A stretch of 7,595 nucleotides of DNA from an uncultured bacterium (GTDB taxonomy: Bacteria > Planctomycetota > UBA1135 > GCA-002686595), in contig CADEGS010000219.1 of assembly GCA_902826945.1 (NCBI GenBank), forward strand, positions 1 to 7,595, given 5' to 3'. Within the stretch, counting starts at the first letter, position 1. Every line of letters starts with the position of its first letter. Position numbers and translations under genes: made by a program. The notes beneath the pieces were generated by a model. That model was not told the DNA's origin and made no database searches. It worked only from the letters and a program-made list of their open reading frames with translations. Shown piece after piece: positions 1 through 4,842 of this stretch.

Positions 1-296
1 CGCAGCGCCTCGTTGTAGACGGCGAGCAGCGCGTACACGACCGGGCAGCAGTGCCCCGCGACGAGCACGAAGCGGTCGCCGAAGGCGAGCTCGGGCCGGC
101 GCACGTCCCAGCGCATGCCGGCGCCGAGCGTGCTCGCGACGAGCAGCGGCACCTTCGAGCGCGAGCCGCCGGGGTGCCCGCTCTGGCGCAGGTTCAGCAT
201 CAGGTCGATGCACTGGTCGACGAGGTCGCCGACCTTTTCCCAGCGGTGGAAGTGGAGCGAGAGCGCTTCGTACGTGGGCCGGCCGAGGGTCTGCAT
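1..296 (-). CDS. Transketolase, N-terminal fragment (thiamine-diphosphate enzyme), cut by the left window edge
   Basis: Ninety-eight N-terminal codons are visible, starting at ATG 296-294 and running off the left edge. The reading begins MQTLGRPTYEALSLHFHRW and carries two classic transketolase signatures. One is a GHPGGSRSK stretch (about residues 44-52), matching the conserved SGHPG cofactor-site loop. The other is GDRFVLVAGHCCPVVYALLA (about 74-93), matching the DRFVLSxGH block that binds thiamine diphosphate. Transketolase moves two-carbon ketol units between sugar phosphates in the cytosolic pentose phosphate pathway. The opening fits a full-length or split bacterial transketolase, which cannot be decided from this part. 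No Shine-Dalgarno is evident; a TAGAGT -10 candidate lies 39 bp upstream. It follows the MNIO partner gene on the same strand after a 75-bp gap, so read-through is possible, but I see no functional link. A pyruvate dehydrogenase-like E1 is a less likely alternative. Confidence 0.88.
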   Translation of the reverse strand, partial: MQTLGRPTYEALSLHFHRWEKVGDLVDQCIDLMLNLRQSGHPGGSRSKVPLLVASTLGAGMRWDVRRPELAFGDRFVLVAGHCCPVVYALLAVYNEAL

Positions 297-334
297 GGGG
301 CGCGCGGAGGGTCCGTGGGGGGCTCTGGGCCCAC

Positions 335-340
335 ACTCTA
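335..340 (-). promoter_or_regulatory. Candidate -10 element (TAGAGT) for the transketolase gene
   Basis: On the minus strand TAGAGT lies 39-44 bases before the ATG at 296, in the short gap after the MNIO partner gene. It keeps the T-A-n-n-n-T positions of a sigma-70 -10 box. No recognisable -35 is seen at 17 bases spacing. The call rests on position and on similar TAnnnT boxes before other genes here. Confidence 0.3.
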
Positions 341-345
341 CGCGC

Positions 346-363
346 GCCCGGCGGCCGGCGGGC
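346..363. repeat. G+C-rich imperfect inverted repeat between the MNIO partner and transketolase genes
   Basis: GCCCG at 346-350 pairs with CGGGC at 359-363, with an interrupted inner dyad. It lies 9-26 bases after the stop of the MNIO partner gene, where a terminator would be expected, but no T-run follows on the minus strand. In such G+C-rich DNA short dyads arise easily, so this is only a weak terminator candidate. Confidence 0.2.
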
Positions 364-371
364 GGGCGGGA

Positions 372-1382
372 TCAGCCGGGCGCGGCGACGAGCGCTCCCT
401 CGCGCGCGAAGGCGGCGAGGAAGCCCTCGAGGTCGGCGGGCGCCGCGCCGTGGGCGCGCGCGAAGCCGGCGCGCTCGTCGGCGCCGAGCGGGCCCGCCGC
501 CAGGCGCGCGAAGAGCGCGTCGGCGGGCGGCGCGAGCGGCTCGGCCGAGACCTCGGCCAGCCGCAGCGGGCTCGGCCGCGGCGCCGCGAGCAGCAGCAGG
601 CGCTCCTCGCCCGGCCCGAGCGCCGGCCGGGTCGGCGGAGCGCCGGCGGCCCGCGCGTCCTCCGCGAGCGTCGCGAGCAGGGCCGCGGCCGCGGCGTGCG
701 TGCCCGCGGGCAGCGTCAGGACCGCTGCGCGCGCGGAGAGCGCGAGCGTGCCGAGCGGCGCCCCTGCCAAGCGGTCGGCGCCCGGCGCGGCGCCTGCCGC
801 GGCCCCCGCGTCGGGCGCGTCCGGCCCGCCGGCCGAGCGCTCGACGGGGCACCTGCGCAGCCGCGCCAGCGCGAGCTCGAGCGCGGCCAGCGCGCCGAGC
901 AGGCGGTCGCCGCGCGCGCGCGCCTCGCGCACCGCCCAGGCGCCGAACGCGAGCGGCAGCGGCTCGCCCTGCGCGAGCGCGCCGTGCAGCTCGTCCGAGC
1001 GCGCGAAGGGCGCCAGGAAGGCGTCCGCGGAGACGCCATGCGCGCCCGCGGCGAGCGTCGCGCGGAACTCCGAGCTCGCGTTCCCGAGCACCTGCAAGCG
1101 CCGTCGGCCGCCGGGATCGGCCGCGATCGCGCGCGGGTCGGCCGCGAGGAGCAGCGCCAGCGCGCCCTCGTCGAGCCCGCTCGAGGCGAGCGCGGCGGGC
1201 TCGCGCGCGAGGAGGCGCCGCGCGAAGCCCGGATCGAGCTGCATGCGGAAGAGCGTGCGCTGCAGGCGCGCGCGCAGCGCTGCGCCGCGCGGCGGACCGG
1301 GGCGCGGATCGGCGCCGCTCGTCGCGGCGCTGCGGAGCGCCTCGATCCGTCCGCTCGCGTCCGCCTCCGTCCCGGCGCTCAT
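372..1382 (-). CDS. Putative MNIO partner protein (BufC/TglI/DUF2063-like helper of the DUF692 enzyme)
   Basis: A 336-residue protein starting at ATG 1382-1380, whose first bases overlap the TGA of the upstream DUF692 gene in an ATGA junction; this fixes the start and implies translational coupling. Residues 36-175 are mostly helical. They include a stretch around 45-95 (FRMQLDPGFARRLL, then AADPRAIAADP) and a later helix GALAALELALARLRR (163-177), which resembles the LADLARLEWA helix of DUF2063 proteins. An Ala/Gly/Pro linker follows (about 183-208). The last 80 residues (about 258-332) read as beta-strands followed by a three-helix winged-helix-like unit ending FLAAFAREGALV, compatible with a RiPP-recognition element. 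Only one cysteine (C178) is present, so this is unlikely to be the substrate. Known MNIO enzymes often need a paired protein to bind the peptide; that role is inferred from position and these weak resemblances. No named family is certain. Confidence 0.6.
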   Translation of the reverse strand: MSAGTEADASGRIEALRSAATSGADPRPGPPRGAALRARLQRTLFRMQLDPGFARRLLAREPAALASSGLDEGALALLLAADPRAIAADPGGRRRLQVLGNASSEFRATLAAGAHGVSADAFLAPFARSDELHGALAQGEPLPLAFGAWAVREARARGDRLLGALAALELALARLRRCPVERSAGGPDAPDAGAAAGAAPGADRLAGAPLGTLALSARAAVLTLPAGTHAAAAALLATLAEDARAAGAPPTRPALGPGEERLLLLAAPRPSPLRLAEVSAEPLAPPADALFARLAAGPLGADERAGFARAHGAAPADLEGFLAAFAREGALVAAPG

Positions 1383-2290
1383 CGCGAGGCGGCGGGCGTC
1401 GCGACCGCCTCGCGCGCGCGCGGCCACGCGTCCGCCAGGCGCGCGTAGAGCGGCAGCACGTCCTCGACGCGGTTGCGCTCGCACTCGAGCACCAGCGCGC
1501 GCAGGTTCGGCGCGCGCGGCAGCACGGCCTCGAGGATCGTCCAGGTGTCGGGCAGCACGGCCGTCCCGTGGTCGTCCTCGACCAGCGCCAGCCCCTCCCA
1601 GGCGAAGGGCGTCGCGCCGGCGACGTGCAGCTCGACCACGCGCTCGAGCGGGAAGCCGTCGAGCCCCGCGAGCGGCGCGTGACCGCAGGCGCGCTGGTAG
1701 ATCGCGAGGTGCGCCACGTCGAGGAGGAGGCCGCAGTCCGCGCGCTCGGCGACGCGCGCGAAGTAGTCGAGCAGGTGCATGCGCCCGAGGTAGACGTGCG
1801 CGGGCGGGTTCTCGGGCAAGACCTCGAGGCCGCTCGCCGCGCGCAGCGCGCGCACGCTCCCGGCCAGCGCGTCCGCGCCCTCGGGCTCGAGGATCGGCGG
1901 CAGGAGCGCGCCGTGCCCGCGCTCGCGCGGCCCGACGTGCCACAGGCCCGCGTCGCCGCACAGCCAGGCGGCGCCGAGCGCGCGCGCGAGGGCGCTCGTC
2001 TCGGCCACCCAGTCGGGGTCGAGGTCGTCGGGCTCCTCGAGGTTCACGTCGAGGAAGTGGTAGGTGAGCGGCCAGCCGCGCCCGGCCCAGGCGCGCGCGT
2101 CGTCGTCGGCGCCGCGCTCGAGGTCCGCGCCGACCTCGAGGAAGCGCACCAGCCCGCCGCTCGCCGCGCGCAGCGCGAAGAGGTCCAGCCCGTGCGCGCG
2201 CGCGCCGTACTCCGTGGACACGCCCAGCCCGAGCAGCGGCAGCGCGCGCACGCGCCGCTCGAACGGCTCGACCACGACGGCGGGGCTCAC
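1379..2290 (-). CDS. DUF692/MNIO-family multinuclear iron oxidase, divergent
   Basis: A 303-residue TIM-barrel-type protein. The likely start is GTG 2290-2288, because an in-frame TAG sits 33 bases upstream and no ATG is close; no Shine-Dalgarno is clear. Motifs follow the DUF692 order: GLGVSTEYG (21-29), LEVGAD (51-56), PLTYHFLDVNLEE (74-86, H78), CGDAGLWHVG (111-120), LPENPP (158-163, E160/N161), GLLLDVAHLAIY (187-198, D191/H194), VVELHVAGA (218-226, H222), DDHGTAVLPDTW (239-250, D240/H241) and LVLECERN (266-273, E269). Family members bind two or three iron ions and oxidise cysteine-derived positions in peptides (MbnB, TglH, ChrH, BufB). The His of the usual S-D-H motif is replaced (GDA), and a His stands where Asn is common after the LLDV strand, so the metal site may differ. 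It is the first gene of a coupled pair with the partner downstream. Its substrate is unknown; a plain xylose isomerase-like sugar enzyme is the alternative. Confidence 0.8.
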   Translation of the reverse strand: MSPAVVVEPFERRVRALPLLGLGVSTEYGARAHGLDLFALRAASGGLVRFLEVGADLERGADDDARAWAGRGWPLTYHFLDVNLEEPDDLDPDWVAETSALARALGAAWLCGDAGLWHVGPRERGHGALLPPILEPEGADALAGSVRALRAASGLEVLPENPPAHVYLGRMHLLDYFARVAERADCGLLLDVAHLAIYQRACGHAPLAGLDGFPLERVVELHVAGATPFAWEGLALVEDDHGTAVLPDTWTILEAVLPRAPNLRALVLECERNRVEDVLPLYARLADAWPRAREAVATPAASR

Positions 2291-2320
2291 GAGAGGTCGC
2301 TGGTCTCGCCAGGCGCGCCC

Positions 2321-2326
2321 ATCCTA
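2321..2326 (-). promoter_or_regulatory. Candidate -10 element (TAGGAT) for the MNIO operon
   Basis: On the minus strand TAGGAT lies 31 bases before the GTG start of the DUF692 gene. This would give a leader of roughly 24 nucleotides. It has the T-A-n-n-A-T pattern of a -10 box. The hexamer 17 bases upstream (AGGGAC) is not a recognisable -35. If real, the MNIO pair is transcribed independently of the FG-GAP gene. Confidence 0.35.
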
Positions 2327-2347
2327 GCACCCGGCCCGACCGCCGTC

Positions 2348-2369
2348 CCTCGGCGCGGGTGCGCCGAGG
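2348..2369. terminator. Perfect 9-bp stem, 4-nt loop hairpin between the FG-GAP and MNIO genes
   Basis: CCTCGGCGC at 2348-2356 is exactly complementary to GCGCCGAGG at 2361-2369 around a four-base loop. It sits about 100 bases after the FG-GAP stop and 58 bases before the MNIO start, just upstream of the TAGGAT box. It could terminate FG-GAP transcription, although no T-run follows on either strand, or it could be a regulatory stem or operator for the MNIO pair. Confidence 0.4.
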
Positions 2370-2401
2370 CGGAGTCGCACGCCGCGGTGCCGCATCGCGC
2401 T

Positions 2402-2415
2402 CGCTCGCGCGAGCG
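2402..2415. repeat. 14-bp perfect palindrome in the FG-GAP/MNIO gap
   Basis: CGCTCGCGCGAGCG is its own reverse complement. It lies 54-67 bases after the FG-GAP stop. It is made wholly of the CG/GC-rich words common throughout this window, so it may be compositional; it could also be a protein-binding dyad or part of a transcript-end structure. The rest of the 178-bp gap (2291-2468) holds no convincing gene. Confidence 0.3.
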
Positions 2416-2468
2416 TCGCTCGGCGCCGTGCCGGCGAGCGCCGTCGGTGCGGAGCCGCGCGCCGGCCC

Positions 2469-4235
2469 TCAGGGCTGCGTGCGCTCGAGGCGCAAGGCGC
2501 CGCTGAAGGCGAGGCCGCCCGACGCGGCCGGGTCGAAGACGGCGGCCTGCAGCACGAGCGCCGAGCCCAGCGCGGCGGGGTCCATGCCGAGCGGCAGGAC
2601 GAAGCTCGCGCTGCCCGCGCCGGCCTGGCCCGCCGGGCCGTCGAGCGCGAAGGGCTCGAGCACGACCGGCGCGGGCACGAGCGTCGCGCCGAGGACGCCG
2701 AGCGCGATCTCCTCGTCGCCGAGCACGAGCACGCCGCTCGCGCCGCCGAGCGCGTCCCCGAGCTCGATCACGACGCTCGTCCCCAGGCGCGGGCATCCCG
2801 AGCACGCGAGCGTCGGCACGAGCCCGCCCGTGCCCGGGCTCGCGCCGCCGCGCGCCGCCACCGGCGCGCCGCCGGCGACGACGTAGCAGCGACCGCTCAG
2901 CGCGCCACCCGCGGCGTTCACCGCCGCCGTCAGGAACAGGTCGAGCTCGCCGTCGCCGTCCACGTCGCCGATCCCGTGCGCGTCGAAGCCCAGCCCCTCG
3001 CCGGGGAAGGTGCTCGTCACCTCCTGCAGCACGGACAGGTCGCTGCCCGAGACCACCACCGCCTTGCCTGCGCCGCTCGCGCCCGCGCCGTCGGTCCAGC
3101 CGCACAGGAGCAGGTCCGCGTGGCCGTCGCCGTTCGCGTCGCCCATCCCGCGGCCGATGCCGAAGCCCTCGCCGGCCTGCGCGCCGCCGAGCGCCCACAG
3201 CCGCGCGCCGTCCTGCCCCTCGAAGACGTACGCGCGCCCCGTGCCCGGCCCGAGCGCCGCGTCGGAGAAGTCGCTCACGTACACGTCGGCGAAGCCGTTC
3301 GCGTTCACGTCGCCGGCGTCGGCGACGAAGAAGAGCCCGAAGTCCACGGCGCTCGCGTCCGCGTCGAGCGTGTAGAGCCGCGTCTGCGCCGCGACGTCGT
3401 AGACGTACGCCTGCCCGCGCTGCCCGGGGCCGGCGTTGCGCGCGCCGACGATCAGCTCGTCGCGCCCGTCGCCCGTCACGTCGCGCAGGCGCGCGAGGGC
3501 GGTGCCGAGCTGGTCGCCCGCCGCGTCGCCGTCGATCGTCCACAGCACGGTCTCCCCGCCGTCGGCGCCCGACAGCACCCACACGCGCCCGGCGTTCGCG
3601 CCGGCCGTGTCGTCCAGCGGCGCCGCTCCCGCCACGTCGCCGAAGCCGTCGCCGTCGACGTCGCCGAGCCCCGTGACCGACGCGCCGAACGTGCCCCCGA
3701 CGCTGCCCTGGCGCTGCGCGAGGAGCAGCGCGCCGTGATCGGACGGCTTGCCCGACCAGACCTGGATCCGCCCGCGGCTCGAGGGGAAGGGCGCCCCGGC
3801 GATCACGTCGCAGACGCCGTCGCCGTTCACGTCGCCCGCGTCGCGCACCGAGATGCCGAGCTGCCAGCCGCCCCCGTTGCCGTCGGCGTGGAAGAGCTCG
3901 TGCCCGGTGCGCGGCGAGACGACCGTGACGCGGCCCGACGCGTTGCCGTTCGCGTCGTGGAAGGGCGCCGTGATCGCGACCTCGTCCACGCCGTCGCCGT
4001 CGAGGTCGGGGATCGGCGCGGACACCCAGCCGAACTGGTCGCCCGCGGCCTCGCCCTGGAACGTGCGCACGAGCCGCACGCACTCGAGGAACGCGCCGCG
4101 CGGTGGCTGGGCGAAGGGACGCTCCGCGCTCGGCCCGAGCGCGGTCCCCGACGTCGCCTGCGCGCCGAGCGCCCCTGCGAGCCCGACGAGGGAGAGAATG
4201 GAGCGGAGCAGCGGGCGCGGTGCGGTGGGGTGCAT
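2469..4235 (-). CDS. Secreted seven-repeat FG-GAP (integrin-alpha-like) beta-propeller protein
   Basis: A 588-residue exported protein starting at ATG 4235-4233. A signal peptide is visible: R7 and R11, a hydrophobic run SILSLVGLAGALG (12-24), then an A25-Q26-A27 cleavage motif. Seven FG-GAP units follow, each with a calcium-type DxDGDGxxD loop, beginning near residues 77, 135, 192, 252, 309, 366 and 424. This 57-60 residue spacing is what a closed seven-bladed propeller needs. Loop 5 is degenerate (DVNANGFAD). Blades also carry GRV(T/W)V and GDQFG-type strands typical of the family. A separate beta-rich tail (about 470-588) begins at the close pair C478/C481 and ends LVLQAAVFD...LRLERTQP; it resembles the tail of the protease at the right edge. 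Such proteins are extracellular or cell-surface and are thought to bind proteins or sugars; the ligand is unknown. It is transcribed away from the GNAT gene. Confidence 0.9.
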   Translation of the reverse strand: MHPTAPRPLLRSILSLVGLAGALGAQATSGTALGPSAERPFAQPPRGAFLECVRLVRTFQGEAAGDQFGWVSAPIPDLDGDGVDEVAITAPFHDANGNASGRVTVVSPRTGHELFHADGNGGGWQLGISVRDAGDVNGDGVCDVIAGAPFPSSRGRIQVWSGKPSDHGALLLAQRQGSVGGTFGASVTGLGDVDGDGFGDVAGAAPLDDTAGANAGRVWVLSGADGGETVLWTIDGDAAGDQLGTALARLRDVTGDGRDELIVGARNAGPGQRGQAYVYDVAAQTRLYTLDADASAVDFGLFFVADAGDVNANGFADVYVSDFSDAALGPGTGRAYVFEGQDGARLWALGGAQAGEGFGIGRGMGDANGDGHADLLLCGWTDGAGASGAGKAVVVSGSDLSVLQEVTSTFPGEGLGFDAHGIGDVDGDGELDLFLTAAVNAAGGALSGRCYVVAGGAPVAARGGASPGTGGLVPTLACSGCPRLGTSVVIELGDALGGASGVLVLGDEEIALGVLGATLVPAPVVLEPFALDGPAGQAGAGSASFVLPLGMDPAALGSALVLQAAVFDPAASGGLAFSGALRLERTQP

Positions 4236-4247
4236 GGCGGCGATCGC

Positions 4248-4262
4248 GGGGGCGGCGCCCCC
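4248..4262. promoter_or_regulatory. Hairpin (6-bp stem, 3-nt loop) just upstream of the FG-GAP start
   Basis: GGGGGC at 4248-4253 pairs with GCCCCC at 4257-4262. On the minus strand this all-G/C stem ends 13 bases before the FG-GAP ATG, where the ribosome would bind, and no Shine-Dalgarno is seen there. It could hold down translation if it lies in the transcript. Chance formation in this composition is quite possible. Confidence 0.3.
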
Positions 4263-4268
4263 TCGCCG

Positions 4269-4285
4269 CGGCGGACCGTCCGCCG
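4269..4285. promoter_or_regulatory. 17-bp near-palindrome, candidate operator between the divergent FG-GAP and GNAT genes
   Basis: CGGCGGAC (4269-4276) and GTCCGCCG (4278-4285) are perfect reverse complements around a single central base. The dyad lies in the 161-bp divergent gap, 34 bases before the FG-GAP start and 112 bases before the GNAT start. The odd-length, tightly centred symmetry suits a dimeric regulator or a hairpin in the FG-GAP leader. No regulator gene is visible nearby. Confidence 0.4.
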
Positions 4286-4381
4286 GGCAGGTGGCGGGAA
4301 CTGCTGGCCCTAGCGCGCGCCGCTTCCGCGGTCACCCGGGCTCCTGCCGCGGCCGGATGTCCCTGCCGCTCCCGCACGCGC

Positions 4382-4387
4382 TAGCGT
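4382..4387 (+). promoter_or_regulatory. Candidate -10 element (TAGCGT) giving a leaderless GNAT transcript
   Basis: TAGCGT ends 9 bases before the ATG at 4397. With the usual 6-8 bases from -10 to transcript start, the mRNA would begin within a few bases of the ATG. No Shine-Dalgarno precedes the ATG, which fits leaderless translation. No clear -35 is seen. Confidence 0.4.
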
Positions 4388-4396
4388 GGTGCAGCC

Positions 4397-4822
4397 ATGC
4401 ACGCCGACACGATCTCTTACGCGACCAACGAAACCGTTACGCGCGCCGAGCTGCTCGCCGTCCTCGCCGCCTCCGGCCTCGCCGAGCGCCGGCCGGTGGA
4501 CGATCCCGCCTGCCTCGACGGCATGCTCGCCGGCGCGACGCTCACCGTCACCGCGCGCGCCGCCGGCCGCCTGGTCGGCATCGCGCGCTCGCTGACGGAC
4601 TTCGTCTACGCCTGCTACCTCTCCGACCTCGCCGTGGACCGGACGCTCCAGCGCGCCGGCATCGGCAAGGAGCTCGTGCGCCGCACGCAGGCCGCGCTCG
4701 GCCCGCGCTGCTCGCTGATCCTGCTCGCCGCCCCCAAGGCCGCCGACTACTACCCGCGCATCGGCTTCGAGCACCACCCGCAAGCCTGGATCCTGAAGCC
4801 GGGCATGCGCGTGAGCGACTGA
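4397..4822 (+). CDS. GNAT-family N-acetyltransferase (single-domain, substrate unknown)
   Basis: A 141-residue, one-domain acetyltransferase starting at ATG 4397. Strand beta-4 and the acetyl-CoA pyrophosphate loop are plain: CYLSDLAVDRTLQRAGIGKELV (73-94), with Q85-R86-A87-G88-I89-G90 matching the Q/R-x-x-G-x-G/A motif A. The C-terminal part AAPKAADYYPRIGFEHHP (111-128) is the usual block in which a Tyr helix leads to a GF strand; AWILKP (130-135) closes the fold. Length is normal for the small YyaT-like cytosolic group. Such enzymes move an acetyl group from acetyl-CoA to an amine; the acceptor cannot be told. It is the only plus-strand gene in the window, divergent from the FG-GAP gene and convergent with the EgtB-like gene 20 bases away, so it is a lone transcription unit. 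Its first 40 bases are less G+C-rich than the surroundings, which would help leaderless initiation. Confidence 0.9.
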   Translation: MHADTISYATNETVTRAELLAVLAASGLAERRPVDDPACLDGMLAGATLTVTARAAGRLVGIARSLTDFVYACYLSDLAVDRTLQRAGIGKELVRRTQAALGPRCSLILLAAPKAADYYPRIGFEHHPQAWILKPGMRVSD

Positions 4823-4842
4823 GCGCGGCGCGGCAGCGCGCT
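4822..4842. terminator. Possible bidirectional terminator stem between convergent genes
   Basis: AGCGCG (4822-4827) pairs with CGCGCT (4837-4842) around a 9-base loop, filling the whole gap between the convergent GNAT and EgtB-like stop codons. No T-run follows either way. The convergent position supports a terminator role; the sequence alone is weak. Confidence 0.25.

Noticed and set aside
51..2067. Long plus-strand frames opposite the MNIO pair and transketolase
   Set aside because: Composition is dominated by Arg, Ala, Gly and Ser with no motif; antisense shadows.
372..2330. 652-codon frame joining the MNIO partner with sequence antecedent to it
   Set aside because: Only its last 336 codons read as a normal protein; the earlier part is an Arg/Ala-rich shadow of the DUF692 gene. 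The ATGA overlap gives a better start at 1382.
2291..2468. Possible small RNA or riboswitch in the gap before the MNIO gene
   Set aside because: Apart from the hairpin and the short palindrome reported, I recognise no conserved riboswitch core or sRNA pattern.
2940..3840. Repeated gtcgccgtcgacgtcgcc-like words that look like a tandem repeat or CRISPR
   Set aside because: They are the DNA of the DxDGDG calcium loops of the FG-GAP repeats, spaced about 175 bases apart, with variable sequence between; no conserved direct repeat or spacer structure.
2287..4377. 696-codon minus-strand frame overlapping the FG-GAP gene
   Set aside because: Arg-rich shadow of the seven-repeat protein, which has a signal peptide and regular calcium loops in its own frame.
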